64,000 nucleotides of DNA, from the IMG/VR virus record IMGVR_UViG_3300026292_000602, positions 17,968 to 81,967 of that record; one strand, given 5' to 3'. The stretch comes from a virus. The translations under genes and the position numbers were made by a program. Below the pieces are notes generated by a model. It had not been told where the DNA came from. It did no database searches and saw nothing but the letters and a program-made list of their open reading frames with translations. Shown one piece after another: positions 1 through 8,508 of this stretch; the first letter of the stretch is position 1, and each line of letters opens with the position of its first letter.

Positions 1-1045
1 GCCTTTCGTACATTAATTTATTCAGTTGAATTGAATAATCTAATCTACGTACTCTGTTATCCTCTGTACCTTTATTATTTTTTAGTACAAGGATATCATC
101 TATTTCATAATGCCATAAAGGGAAGTGAGTAGTTGCGTTACCACCACGTACTCCATTCTGCGTACAACATCTTACAGTTGACTCGAATTTTTTTAGAAAC
201 GGAATCAAGCCAGTGTGTGCTACCTCACCACCTCGTATCTTAGAATTGATAGCTCTAATACGTCCTGCATTAATTCCTATCCCTGCTCTTTGTGCCGTGT
301 ATCTACCAATGGCCATATCACTCGAAAAAATAGAATCAAGGGTGTCATCAGTATCAACAAGAACACATGAAGCAAACTGTCTAAGAGGAGTACGTACACC
401 GGCCATGATTGGCGTCGGGATATTGATTTTAAAAAGTGAGGTCGCATCATAATATCTCCTTACATATTGCATACGTGTTTCTTTAGGATAGTCAGCAAAT
501 AATGTTGCCGCTATCATCATATACATAACTTGTGGTGATTCGTATATTTCTCCTGTACTTCTGTCTTGTACAAGGTACTTGTCAACAATTTGTCTTAGCC
601 CTGCATAGGTAAAGTTTTCATCTCTATTATGTTTGATGTATTTGTTGAGTTGTTTTAATTCTGTTTCAGTATATTTTTCTTTAATAGACTCGTCGTAGAC
701 TCCGCCTTTTATATTTCTATCTATAATTTTAAGTAATGAAATCGGATTGTACTGACCAAACGTTTCTTTATAGATAGGGTAAAGTAATAATCTTGCCGCG
801 GCGTATTGATAGTTGGGATTTTCCAACGTAATCAGATCGTTAGCAGACTTAATAAGTATCTCTTGTATTTCTTCTGTAGACATTCCATCATAAAATTGAA
901 TATTAGCCGTCATTTCAATTTGTGAGGCACTTGTTCCTGTTAGCCCTTCGGTGGCTTCTTCAACAACAAAATGAATTTTATTAATGTCTAGGGGTTCTAC
1001 TGAACCATCGCGTTTTTTGATTTGTATACCAACGCCATTTGACAT
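1..1045 (-). CDS. nrdA: Ribonucleotide reductase class Ia, alpha subunit (partial, C-terminus outside window)
   Basis: An open frame of 348 codons runs from ATG at 1045 off the left edge, so only the N-terminal part is present. The start reads MSNGVGIQIKKRDGSVEPLD, as in the ATP-cone (allosteric activity) domain of NrdA. Further in are the NrdA landmarks LKINIPTP-like and PxMAGVRTPLRQFASC, then the region of the first catalytic cysteine, and RAGIGINAGRIRA. The enzyme reduces ribonucleoside diphosphates to deoxy forms for phage replication. An AATAAATA late-type promoter lies at 1088-1095. The partner nrdB is not in the window. Family assignment is secure. Confidence 0.93.
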   Translation of the reverse strand, partial: MSNGVGIQIKKRDGSVEPLDINKIHFVVEEATEGLTGTSASQIEMTANIQFYDGMSTEEIQEILIKSANDLITLENPNYQYAAARLLLYPIYKETFGQYNPISLLKIIDRNIKGGVYDESIKEKYTETELKQLNKYIKHNRDENFTYAGLRQIVDKYLVQDRSTGEIYESPQVMYMMIAATLFADYPKETRMQYVRRYYDATSLFKINIPTPIMAGVRTPLRQFASCVLVDTDDTLDSIFSSDMAIGRYTAQRAGIGINAGRIRAINSKIRGGEVAHTGLIPFLKKFESTVRCCTQNGVRGGNATTHFPLWHYEIDDILVLKNNKGTEDNRVRRLDYSIQLNKLMYER

Positions 1046-1087
1046 TCTACGTGCTCCTAGTTAAAATTTAATTCCTAATTGATAATG

Positions 1088-1095
1088 TATTTATT
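1088..1095 (-). promoter_or_regulatory. T4-like late promoter (AATAAATA)
   Basis: The minus strand reads AATAAATAC 43 bases before the nrdA start. It matches the NATAAATA late motif of T4-like marine phages and overlaps the end of the upstream gene. Confidence 0.5.
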
Positions 1096-1516
1096 GTAGC
1101 CAGGGCATCTTATAAATGCGTTGTGAAACAAAGTTTGTGGGTAATTCAGTCTTTTGAACAACCTCATTGTAGTTGTAGCACAAAATATTATTTTCGATAC
1201 AAACAGGATAACAATACTCCTCATTATCGTGGTCTCTAACAATATGTATCTCGAAATTACTTCGAGAAAACCTATTAGTTAATTGTAAAGTGTAACATAC
1301 TCCGAGGCTATTTGTCAAGTCGCAAATGCTGTTTTGAGCAAGTAGTTCCCAAGGAGTAGGCCAAGTAGCTTGGTCCCATGGGTCAACACTTAACTTTGAA
1401 CGGGGTAATTTGTTGTAATAGTCTACAACATCTTGATATGGGTTGAGACTTACCTCTAGTTGTTCTCTAAATTTAGTCCAGTTAACGAGTTTAACCTCGT
1501 AATTGTCATTTGGCAT
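1091..1516 (-). CDS. Hypothetical phage protein, 141 aa
   Basis: Soluble protein with no signal peptide or membrane segment. It is rich in aromatic residues and has an early WDQATWPTPWELL segment followed by SICDLTNSLGVCYTL, plus later CYPVC and a C-terminal KMPWLQ. The Cys/His/aromatic pattern vaguely recalls transglutaminase-like folds, but I do not recognise a family. It ends 46 bases before nrdA starts and begins one base after the tail-fibre stop, so it is probably co-transcribed with the fibre gene. Confidence 0.75.
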   Translation of the reverse strand: MPNDNYEVKLVNWTKFREQLEVSLNPYQDVVDYYNKLPRSKLSVDPWDQATWPTPWELLAQNSICDLTNSLGVCYTLQLTNRFSRSNFEIHIVRDHDNEEYCYPVCIENNILCYNYNEVVQKTELPTNFVSQRIYKMPWLQ

Positions 1517-1517
1517 A

Positions 1518-3146
1518 TTAAGTTTTGTATCTTACTTTGAATAATATATCGCCTGTGTCACTTGTAGTCGTGTTCTTCATTGATATAACTACTGTGTCTC
1601 TTGCTCCATTGGAGTCTTCGTCTGTTAATTCACAACTAAATGTTAAATTTAATTCGTAAGTTGATGCACCTGAGTATGTAAAGTCATCTGTAATCTTTGT
1701 TGTATTGTCTGCAAGGTTACATACAATATCTAGTGTACCTTCTCTAACTGCATTAACTAATGAACTTTTGTAAATGTAGTCAACTACAACACCTCTAGTA
1801 GAGTAACCTGGTACTCTTAAAACTCTTGTTGCAGTATTTTGTTGTGTTACAGGAAATCTGTAACTAAATTCGTTATCAAATACGCCTGGTCCTTCTACTT
1901 CTGGAACATAAGCATATCCTGACATAAAGTTTTGATCATAACTTAAACTAGATGTTCTGTCAAACCAATCAGCAGTAGATGAGTTAGAAAGAGCAGTACC
2001 ATCTGTAAATTTAATAATACTGTAAGTAGCATTACCTTCGTTACCACCATTGTTTCCAACACCTATATATCTATTATTGTGTGAAGTATTAAAGTTTCCT
2101 TTATGTACCCAAAGAGCTTGTCTATCTATGTCGTGGAATTCACTCGTTGTAACTACGTTACGTTGCGGTCCAGTCGCCATTCCTGTTTGACCTATGTTTG
2201 TAGACTCACCCCAAGCAATTCCGTATCTTAACGTATCGAACTCACACTTGTCAAAAACGTTTTCTACTACGTCGTAATCTGAACGTACTCCGTAACCATT
2301 GCTTTTAAATTTAATATTTTTAAATGTATTTCTATTACAAGAAACAGCAGTTGACAAACTAACCATTTTAATACCAATTTGGTTTGCTCCTGGTACTCCG
2401 CCACTTGCCCAAGTTCCTTGTATTTCTAAATCTTCGAATGTACTTTCTTTACATGAAGTTAGTAATATACCTGTGTTTGTAGTATTTTGTACTAAAGTCA
2501 TACCCTTTAACAAAATCTTTTGTGCTTGAGTTAACGTTGTACTTGAACTGTCTTGTGCATAACTTCCTGGTGTTGATCCTGAGTTAACAGTTTCAAATAT
2601 AGGAACGTTGCCACCTTGTGTAATTTTTACTTTATCTTTTCCTGCACCAACTAATGTTGCGTAAGGTGGAAGTTTCAAACTTGCACTTAATAAGTATTCA
2701 CCTGCTGGTATAGTTAATGTTACTCTACTTGCAGTTGAACCTTTAGTTGCAGTATTAAGATATAATTGATCAATAGCTCTTTGTAATACTACTGTTTGAT
2801 CTGATCCATCACCTGTAGCACCATAAGATTTAACACTTACTTCTTCGTCTAAACGTTCTTGTAGTGTTCTTGTAACAGGCAACATAGCAGTTGCGCCTGT
2901 TTGCATTGTAGTAATTTCTTTTTGATATGTATATTGATCTGCGAAGCTGAATAAGTTATCATGCTGAGTTAGTACTTTTGTATTACCAACTGCTGGAGAT
3001 CCTTCTGAAACAGATCCGTTACCTATGTAAAGTTCTCTAGTATCAACTGCCCAACCAAACTCACCACCTGCTAATTGTGGTACGCCTGATCCAACGTTCT
3101 TTTGACCTCTACGTACTTGTATTCTTGAAATTTGTACTATCGCCAC
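1518..3146 (-). CDS. Tail-fibre / tailspike-like protein with pectate-lyase beta-helix, 542 aa
   Basis: Residues 1-60 (RRGQKNVGSGVPQLAGGEFG, then RELYIGNG) are the short virion-attachment type module seen at the front of marine T4-like structural proteins. Residues about 100-135 (VKSYGATGDGSDQT, then LQRAIDQLY) are the signature opening of the Pectate_lyase_3 / glycosyl-hydrolase-28-like right-handed beta-helix. The middle is Asn/Thr/Gly-rich with regular strand spacing, and the C-terminus is beta-rich. The likely role is host-surface recognition or polysaccharide binding; enzymatic activity is not shown. A CATAAATA late motif sits 22 bases upstream. Confidence 0.82.
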   Translation of the reverse strand: MAIVQISRIQVRRGQKNVGSGVPQLAGGEFGWAVDTRELYIGNGSVSEGSPAVGNTKVLTQHDNLFSFADQYTYQKEITTMQTGATAMLPVTRTLQERLDEEVSVKSYGATGDGSDQTVVLQRAIDQLYLNTATKGSTASRVTLTIPAGEYLLSASLKLPPYATLVGAGKDKVKITQGGNVPIFETVNSGSTPGSYAQDSSSTTLTQAQKILLKGMTLVQNTTNTGILLTSCKESTFEDLEIQGTWASGGVPGANQIGIKMVSLSTAVSCNRNTFKNIKFKSNGYGVRSDYDVVENVFDKCEFDTLRYGIAWGESTNIGQTGMATGPQRNVVTTSEFHDIDRQALWVHKGNFNTSHNNRYIGVGNNGGNEGNATYSIIKFTDGTALSNSSTADWFDRTSSLSYDQNFMSGYAYVPEVEGPGVFDNEFSYRFPVTQQNTATRVLRVPGYSTRGVVVDYIYKSSLVNAVREGTLDIVCNLADNTTKITDDFTYSGASTYELNLTFSCELTDEDSNGARDTVVISMKNTTTSDTGDILFKVRYKT

Positions 3147-3167
3147 TTACTTGCTCCTTATACATTG

Positions 3168-3175
3168 TATTTATG
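3168..3175 (-). promoter_or_regulatory. T4-like late promoter (CATAAATA)
   Basis: Minus strand CATAAATAC 22 bases before the tail-fibre start, inside the last codons of the upstream nuclease gene. Confidence 0.55.
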
Positions 3176-3851
3176 CGAAACGGTCATAGTACATATACAC
3201 ACGATCCCACCATTTTGACTCCCAATGTTTAAAATCGTCTGGCCATAGGTCAAATTGCTGATACTGTCCATCACGAGAACACATAAAAACGTGGCCTTCT
3301 TGTATTTTAGTACCATATACTTCATTGTGGGCTAAGGCATAGGCGGCTAACTGTAATTTATAGTCATCTACCCATTCTTCTTTTTTAGGCTTGTTTGTTT
3401 GTTTAAAGTCCATGATACATTCCACGCCGTTAAACACGCCTACGAGGTCTGTAGTACCGGCATAAATCTTCGGGTGGTATAATGCTACCTCAGAACCCCA
3501 TATTTCGTTAATATTAGCTACTGCGTTATCTTTAATAACACTAGCCATACTATTTGCTTGTTGACTAAAAGGATTACTACCTGCTTTAGGCCATTCTCCT
3601 GTGTCAATATAATCTTCTAAGAATTTGTGCATACGAGTACCAACACTTGCGGCTTCTGTAACAATCTCTTGTGCTTTTGCTTCACCTACTCTTTTACGCC
3701 AGTTATTAATAGCTGTCATATCTTTAGTTTTGCTTAATATAGTTGTTACACTTGCAACCTTATTTCCATCGGGACAAGCATAAAGCCTTTTTCCGTCTAC
3801 GGATTCTCTCTTTAACTCTTTATAGTCAAACTTCTTTTTGATTAGACTCAT
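3171..3851 (-). CDS. PD-(D/E)XK-type exonuclease (RecB/Cas4-like), 226 aa
   Basis: The core reads VECIMDFKQTNKPKKEEW at about residues 139-156, giving the D-x-K motif, followed by YKLQLAAYALAHNEVYG, the Q-x3-Y motif of the RecB/Cas4 nuclease class. The upstream GTRMHKFLEDYI carries the alpha-helical acidic or histidine motif I. It probably acts on DNA ends during replication or recombination. It overlaps the following oxygenase-like gene by 26 bases. The superfamily is well supported; the exact substrate is unknown. Confidence 0.82.
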   Translation of the reverse strand: MSLIKKKFDYKELKRESVDGKRLYACPDGNKVASVTTILSKTKDMTAINNWRKRVGEAKAQEIVTEAASVGTRMHKFLEDYIDTGEWPKAGSNPFSQQANSMASVIKDNAVANINEIWGSEVALYHPKIYAGTTDLVGVFNGVECIMDFKQTNKPKKEEWVDDYKLQLAAYALAHNEVYGTKIQEGHVFMCSRDGQYQQFDLWPDDFKHWESKWWDRVYMYYDRFA

Positions 3852-4380
3852 TAGCCTCGCTCCATTTTGCTTTAAAATTAATTACAAGACAACGTCTTTT
3901 GTGCTTGTAAGGATAAGTTGCATGATTAACATTTCCGTTCATAATAATAGTCTTTCCTGGACTAGGTGGAAACTCATGAAATTCAATTTGTGTATTAGGG
4001 TGTGCCAACATTGTAACAAGACATCCGTCTTGTGTAAACATATCTTCTTCTTCTTTATTATCAAAATACATAACTGTACTAATTAAATTTGTTTTGTTAG
4101 TGTGATTGTGTATGCCTTGATAACCATATGGGTTATATGTAATATACCAAGACTGGTCTGGTTCAATATGTTCTATTGGAATATTTAATGCTTGTATTTT
4201 CTTTAAGACCCACATAACATAATCAAGTGATATAGAATTTAAGTCTATACTGTTTTGTGTTCTGTCTGGATACTCTGTTGTTTCTGTGAAGGAGTTTAAC
4301 ATTACCTTGTGCATAGTGTCGTAATGTTCGTATTCAGTTTCTATTAAAAACTGTCCAGAAGCAAAGTAATTATTGTCCAT
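3826..4380 (-). CDS. 2OG-Fe(II) oxygenase family protein, 184 aa
   Basis: IHNHTNKTNLISTVMYF supplies the H-x-H/N part of the iron site and the double-stranded beta-helix entry. GKTIIMNGNVNHATYPY supplies the distal His, followed by KRRCLVINF with the 2-oxoglutarate-binding Arg. This is the layout of the phage/cyanophage group 2OG-FeII_Oxy_5. The substrate is unknown. It is the first of three clustered oxygenases (with 4370 and 5543) interrupted by a NifU-like gene. Confidence 0.78.
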   Translation of the reverse strand: MDNNYFASGQFLIETEYEHYDTMHKVMLNSFTETTEYPDRTQNSIDLNSISLDYVMWVLKKIQALNIPIEHIEPDQSWYITYNPYGYQGIHNHTNKTNLISTVMYFDNKEEEDMFTQDGCLVTMLAHPNTQIEFHEFPPSPGKTIIMNGNVNHATYPYKHKRRCLVINFKAKWSEANESNQKEV

Positions 4381-5224
4381 CTTTCATCCAGTCGTGCCTG
4401 TCAGGGTCTAGTGTATGTACCATACCAGGAAGTGTTTCATCTGGTGCAAAGTATTCAAAGTCAAAGTCAACAACAAATGTTCTACGTGGTTTCTTTGCAG
4501 GATAAACACCATGCCATACCCTGCCGTCCATAATAACTGTTCTACCCGGATAAGGTCCAAACTGTGTCATTACCTGTGTTCCATCTGGGTTAGGCATTAA
4601 TGTATATAACATACCATTGTCTGCTGATTGTTCGTTAGTACCTGTTGTAGGTTGTGCGTCCATGGCCATTACCATACTAATACATAGTGGACCATGATTG
4701 TGTATTGCTTGATAACCTCCGTCATCATAATCAACACACCAACACTTACTAACTTTAATATTTTTTACTGGAATTCTATTTTTTCTAATTTGTTTCATTA
4801 CCCAGTCAAGTAACTTATCCCAATTAAGTTTATCAAACTTACTTTGATCTATTGGTGGAAAGTTTGATCCTTTGTTATCTTTATTAATATCAAATTCTGT
4901 TTCGTTTAATGTTTGTGAACTAGGAAAGCCTTTTTGTTCTGGCGTGTCTGGATTCATTTTATCTGAACGTACTACACTACCTCCCCACTCTGGTAAGTTT
5001 TTAGGAGTTACATCATATTGATATCCTCTAAATGTAGTTTTAATTCTAGCTTCGTCTTCTCCTCTAAATTCTTCGTTCTCAAATAATGTTAAGAACTCAT
5101 CATAAAAAGGACATTTCGTATCTATAATCCATTGATTCATTGCACTATGAAATTCCGTATTTGAATTAGGATTTCTATTTGCAAAATTCTCAGGTGCTAT
5201 GTGTTCAGTCTTTTCCGTCGCCAT
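4370..5224 (-). CDS. 2OG-Fe(II) oxygenase family protein, 284 aa
   Basis: AIHNHGPLCISMVMAMD and GRTVIMDGRVWHGVYPAKKPR give the His-x-His, distal His and Arg of a 2OG-Fe(II) dioxygenase of the same family as its two neighbours, with a longer N-terminal helical part. I start at ATG 5224 (MATEKTEH) because AAAGG lies seven bases before it; an in-frame ATG at 5239 is also possible. It overlaps the NifU-like gene upstream and the next oxygenase downstream. Confidence 0.78.
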   Translation of the reverse strand: MATEKTEHIAPENFANRNPNSNTEFHSAMNQWIIDTKCPFYDEFLTLFENEEFRGEDEARIKTTFRGYQYDVTPKNLPEWGGSVVRSDKMNPDTPEQKGFPSSQTLNETEFDINKDNKGSNFPPIDQSKFDKLNWDKLLDWVMKQIRKNRIPVKNIKVSKCWCVDYDDGGYQAIHNHGPLCISMVMAMDAQPTTGTNEQSADNGMLYTLMPNPDGTQVMTQFGPYPGRTVIMDGRVWHGVYPAKKPRRTFVVDFDFEYFAPDETLPGMVHTLDPDRHDWMKDGQ

Positions 5225-5546
5225 CTTCCCGCCTTTCATCTACCCAGGGGTGTTCCCAACTTGTATAATAAGGATCATTAAAGTTAGGATCGTCCATACC
5301 TTCAACTCCTTTTACTTCTGGGATATAATGTTTAAGCATATTCTCTACGCCAAGTTTTAATGTTACTGTACTACTAGCACAGCCTGAACAAGCACCACTT
5401 AACAACATAGTCGCTATTCCGGTTTCCTCATTAAAGTTTTGTAGTTCTATTACTCCTCCATGCCCTGCCACTGCTGGTTTAATTTTAGATTCTACTACTT
5501 GTTCTATCTCTTTTATTATTTCTTCTTTTGATCTATCTACTATCAT
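5205..5546 (-). CDS. NifU-like C-terminal domain (Fe-S scaffold / NfuA-type), 113 aa
   Basis: The protein is almost entirely a NifU_N-less Nfu domain: VAGHGGVIELQNFNE, then LLSGACSGCASSTVTLK with the cluster-binding C-x2-C at residues 53 and 56, then the Nfu-type tail ending YIPEVKGVEG. Nfu proteins carry and deliver [4Fe-4S] clusters. Its ATGA coupling to an oxygenase on each side suggests a joint iron-related role, but that is inference. The length is typical of stand-alone Nfu domains. Confidence 0.88.
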   Translation of the reverse strand: MIVDRSKEEIIKEIEQVVESKIKPAVAGHGGVIELQNFNEETGIATMLLSGACSGCASSTVTLKLGVENMLKHYIPEVKGVEGMDDPNFNDPYYTSWEHPWVDERREDGDGKD

Positions 5547-6136
5547 AATACTATATTACTTCTGTCTCTACCATCGCAATTGATAGTAAAGGTTATTCTA
5601 TTTCCATTACTTTTACTTGCCTGTGTTTTGTGTGTTAACCAGCCAGGGAAAAGTAACACGTCATTTGTATTTACATTAACTTCTTTCCAGTAGTCATGTA
5701 TTGTTTTCTCAGGTATACGTGAGTAGTGTGTCCAGTTAGTTCTCATTAATTGTTCGAACATTAAGTTACCACTATCTTCTGGAACTTGTACATAAGCCGA
5801 AACCACTACGTTAGTTGAACCATGATCATGAGGTAATGTATGAGCATTGATATTATGTATGTTAGTCCAACTACCCGTAGCGACAACGTCTGTATACTGA
5901 ACGTCCCATTCACGTAAACAAATTTCTATCTTGGGTCGTAACCAAGTCATAAATTCTTGATTGCACTCCCACATATGAGGTGGGTTAGGATGGCCAGCAG
6001 TTGACTTGCCACCATCTGCTTCTGTTTGATGAAACTCCGCTTCTTTAGATTGGTAATCTAAAAATGAGTCTACATCGAATCCGGGTGTGTAATTATATTT
6101 CCAAACTAGGTTTGGAACGATCTTTACTTCGCTCAT
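5543..6136 (-). CDS. 2OG-Fe(II) oxygenase family protein, 197 aa
   Basis: Contains LPHDHGSTNVVVSAYVQVP (H-x-D-x-H), then NDVLLFPGWLTHKTQ with the distal His and NGNRITFTINCDGR with the oxoglutarate-binding Arg. This matches the putative 2OG-FeII_Oxy_5 family. It begins with an AGGTATAAC leader before ATG 6136. The TGA stop overlaps the NifU-like ATG (ATGA), so translation is likely coupled. Confidence 0.8.
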   Translation of the reverse strand: MSEVKIVPNLVWKYNYTPGFDVDSFLDYQSKEAEFHQTEADGGKSTAGHPNPPHMWECNQEFMTWLRPKIEICLREWDVQYTDVVATGSWTNIHNINAHTLPHDHGSTNVVVSAYVQVPEDSGNLMFEQLMRTNWTHYSRIPEKTIHDYWKEVNVNTNDVLLFPGWLTHKTQASKSNGNRITFTINCDGRDRSNIVL

Positions 6137-6186
6137 TGTTATACCTCATTACCTAATAGTATATAACAAAAAAACTAAAATGTCAA

Positions 6187-6528
6187 TTAAAGATTGGCGT
6201 TGGTTGCTCGTTTCGCCATTTGGTCTACTTGGTCGGGAGCATTACTTTGGACTGGTGCATCAGCATCAGCTTCTTTTTTAGTAGAAAGGCTAACACCTTT
6301 TTCATCAAAGTTCTTTACTAGATTTGCTAATTCTGGATTGGCATCATATATTTGTTTGAATCCATCATAGTCAAACTGTTGCATATCCATATTTTGCATT
6401 AATTGGTTAAGTGCTTCGAATGAAAGATAGGCAGGCTGATCTTGAGAATCAGCACTACCTATAGTGTTTCTAAAAATTTGAACGAGTGCGTCTTTGGAAT
6501 TTGTTGCCTCAGTTACTTTACTGAAGTC
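6187..6528 (-). CDS. -1 frame extension of the 400-aa virion protein (C-terminal part)
   Basis: This frame is open from the slippery run at 6529-6537 to the stop at 6187 (113 codons). Its only internal ATG, at 6399, has no ribosome-binding site. The peptide begins DFSKVTEATNSKD and continues QPAYLSFEALNQLMQNMDM, a folded-looking helical module. It is in the -1 frame relative to the gene at 6513-7388. It is best read as the C-terminal domain of a frameshift fusion, not as a free 70-aa gene. Confidence 0.65.
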   Translation of the reverse strand, partial: DFSKVTEATNSKDALVQIFRNTIGSADSQDQPAYLSFEALNQLMQNMDMQQFDYDGFKQIYDANPELANLVKNFDEKGVSLSTKKEADADAPVQSNAPDQVDQMAKRATNANL

Positions 6529-7388
6529 TTTTTTTTTGAAGTTTCGTTAGTCTTTTTTTTTGAGTCAGTAAGCATTTGGCCTAAGCGTCTGCTTCTTTGT
6601 ACAGATTCACGTTTTTCTCTATCTGCAACTTCTTCACCGCCTGTTGCTGGTTCACTTGCTCCGAATTCATCTGCTACTGGTTCTTGTTCAGCACCTGCGT
6701 CCGCATCAACTGTTGGTTCCATATCTGCAACTGGATCCTCTGCAGGAGCCTCAGGGTCTGTTCCCATAGTTGCCGGAGCGCCTTCGCCTGTTACGATAGC
6801 TACGCCACCTGTCATTGCTTCTCTTGTAGTTTCAAAAACTGTATATAGATTTTCTAATGCTGGTTTTACAGTATTAATGAATTCTTCGCTCTTTTCAGAA
6901 CCAAGTTCGTCTCTGATCTTATCGCCTAATTCTAGCATTGATTCAGTTTGCATTTCTGCTGTGTCTTCCATCCAGCCTGTAATTCTGTCAACCATGTCTT
7001 TAGCCGCCATAACCAAAGTAGCTTCTTCTTCAGCACCTTCTTTTACTTCTTCTTTAGCTTCTTTGTCTTTGATTGCTTTTTTCATTGGTTCTTTTTTGTC
7101 GCCATCTTTGTCAGCGTCAATAAAGTCTGGTTTTGCTTTTGATCTTTCTGCAATTTCTTGATTAATAACGTCTAGGAACATTCTGCCTTTTTGGTAAGCA
7201 TCGCTAGTATGTACAGTATCAAAACTTTCATTAGTTTCAACTGCTGATAGCTGTGTACGTAATCTATTACGTGCATCTTCTAGCTGTTCATTAGTAAAAT
7301 CATCTAAACGTAACTTTGTTCCGAATGTTTTTGCTAGTGACTCATTTAAGTCTTTAGCTGATACAATTTTAAGTTCTGTTATTTTCAT
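6513..7388 (-). CDS. Virion-type protein, 291 aa, with probable programmed -1 frameshift near its end
   Basis: The N-terminus (MKITELKIVSAKDLNESLAK) resembles capsid-targeting leaders. A charged Lys/Glu stretch follows at about residues 85-125, then a helical part, then an Ala/Glu/Pro-rich linker (residues 205-265). Near the stop are two copies of A-AAA-AAG, the dnaX-type slippery heptamer. Slippage at the second copy gives a fusion of about 400 aa; slippage at the first would hit a stop after one codon. GATAAATA lies at 7414-7421. Function unknown; likely a head or core component by position. Confidence 0.7.
   Translation of the reverse strand: MKITELKIVSAKDLNESLAKTFGTKLRLDDFTNEQLEDARNRLRTQLSAVETNESFDTVHTSDAYQKGRMFLDVINQEIAERSKAKPDFIDADKDGDKKEPMKKAIKDKEAKEEVKEGAEEEATLVMAAKDMVDRITGWMEDTAEMQTESMLELGDKIRDELGSEKSEEFINTVKPALENLYTVFETTREAMTGGVAIVTGEGAPATMGTDPEAPAEDPVADMEPTVDADAGAEQEPVADEFGASEPATGGEEVADREKRESVQRSRRLGQMLTDSKKKTNETSKKKTSVK
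6529..6537 (-). promoter_or_regulatory. Slippery sequence A-AAA-AAG (candidate -1 frameshift site)
   Basis: Nine A residues on the minus strand are followed by GAC. In the zero frame the codons read TCA AAA AAA AAG, which contains the heptamer A-AAA-AAG. After a -1 slip the frame stays open for 113 codons. A second identical nine-A run at 6552-6560 leads immediately to TAA when shifted. Confidence 0.6.
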
Positions 7389-7413
7389 ATCTCTTGTTCC
7401 TAACTGTTATAGT

Positions 7414-7421
7414 TATTTATC
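7414..7421 (-). promoter_or_regulatory. T4-like late promoter (GATAAATA)
   Basis: Minus strand GATAAATAAC 26 bases before ATG 7388. Confidence 0.5.
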
Positions 7422-7422
7422 A

Positions 7423-7860
7423 TCAATCGTCGAATACATACTCGTCTAATTGGCAAATATAATCCCAAGTATGGTCTTTAGCTAGTTCAAACCGCATTTC
7501 CGCGGCTTCTCTACGGAATTCATCGTCTGTAGACTCTATAGTATGCTTATGGAAAATACTGTCCATATAGTGTTTACCCAGGTTTTGATCCAATCTAAGC
7601 ACCTCTACTTCTAGATTTGGGTTATTTCTAGCTCTTGCTTTAGAGTATGCTATTGCTCCACGTTTACTAAAGGTTGTAGCAATTCTTTTATGTGTCTTAA
7701 CATCAAATAGTATGAACCCACCTTCTTTTTTGGATTCTCTAAATATCGTATTCTTTATGCGTACTGACTTACCTTTACCTTTTACGTATGGCATATGAAC
7801 TCTCTTGAGTCCACTTTCCATTATGTCGTCTAAGTCTGCTTTAAGTTTAGTCGGGTTCAT
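7423..7860 (-). CDS. Hypothetical phage protein, 145 aa
   Basis: Basic N-terminal half (VKGKGKSVRIKNTIFRES, GGFILFDVKTHKRIATTF), acidic C-terminus ending YVFDD. No signal or membrane segment. I start at ATG 7860 (MNPTKLK); the TTG two codons earlier is less likely. It overlaps the stop of the upstream 68-aa gene by 14 bases. It looks like the conserved small proteins that sit in T4-like marine phage structural operons, but I cannot name it. Confidence 0.7.
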   Translation of the reverse strand: MNPTKLKADLDDIMESGLKRVHMPYVKGKGKSVRIKNTIFRESKKEGGFILFDVKTHKRIATTFSKRGAIAYSKARARNNPNLEVEVLRLDQNLGKHYMDSIFHKHTIESTDDEFRREAAEMRFELAKDHTWDYICQLDEYVFDD

Positions 7861-8053
7861 TAGCAACTACCACAATCATTCCATTACGATTAACTTTAGT
7901 TATTAGAGCTTTTCTAATAAGTCCTTCGATAACGAATTGTTCTCTTTCAGGGAAACTGTTCATTGGTAACGGATTTTGTACTTTTGCTAGTACTTCTTTT
8001 TCTTCGTTACTTGTTTGAACGGTGAATTCTCCAACTAGATCATTTATTTTCAT
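7847..8053 (-). CDS. Hypothetical phage protein, 68 aa
   Basis: Starts MKINDLVGEFTVQ and shares the MKIxx(L/I/E) opening of several neighbours. It has PLPMNSFPEREQFVIEGLI in the middle and a hydrophobic C-terminal strand. TAATG overlap with the gene upstream. Function unknown. Confidence 0.65.
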   Translation of the reverse strand: MKINDLVGEFTVQTSNEEKEVLAKVQNPLPMNSFPEREQFVIEGLIRKALITKVNRNGMIVVVANEPD

Positions 8054-8508
8054 TAGACTACCTTACCTGCCATTGGATTAGTTCCTACGGCTTGGTCTGC
8101 TTTCTTTTTGACTATTGAATCTAGTTCTTTTCTATTATATACAAATGCTTGAGGCTCTCCTGGTTTGGCCTCTGGATTTTTCAATGTTACTTGATCTCCT
8201 TTAACATCATCTATATCGAATTCAGTTTCTTTTCCCCCTTGAGTGGGTATTGCTATTTGTTTACCTTTTTTAAGTATAGCTTGTGAAACTTTGCTTTGTG
8301 CTTGTTTTACGGCTTTCACTGCCTTTGCGCCTATGCCTTTTGCGGCGTTGGCACCGATCTTACCTAATTGAGCTCCCATCTTAACGCCAGCTTTTGCCGC
8401 CGCTGATCCCATCTTCGCACCAACACGGCCAGCAACGGCTCCTATTGCAGGTACTACTTCAACAATCTCTTGTTCTTTGATAGGTGATGTAAATTCTTTA
8501 GCTCTCAT
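8053..8508 (-). CDS. Ala/Gly/Lys-rich virion-type protein, 151 aa
   Basis: Starts MRAKEFTSPIKEQE, then a low-complexity amphipathic stretch of Ala, Gly and Lys (residues about 20-85; VGAKMGSAAAKAGVKMGAQL) and a beta-rich C-terminal part with DIDDVKGDQVTLKNPE. The composition suggests DNA or membrane contact; it could be an internal head protein. Linked by TAATG to genes on both sides. Function not established. Confidence 0.65.
   Translation of the reverse strand: MRAKEFTSPIKEQEIVEVVPAIGAVAGRVGAKMGSAAAKAGVKMGAQLGKIGANAAKGIGAKAVKAVKQAQSKVSQAILKKGKQIAIPTQGGKETEFDIDDVKGDQVTLKNPEAKPGEPQAFVYNRKELDSIVKKKADQAVGTNPMAGKVV

Noticed and set aside
6442-7161. Plus-strand frame of 239 codons
   Set aside because: Antisense of the Ala/Glu-rich 291-aa virion protein; Ser/Ala/Phe bias and no start signal.
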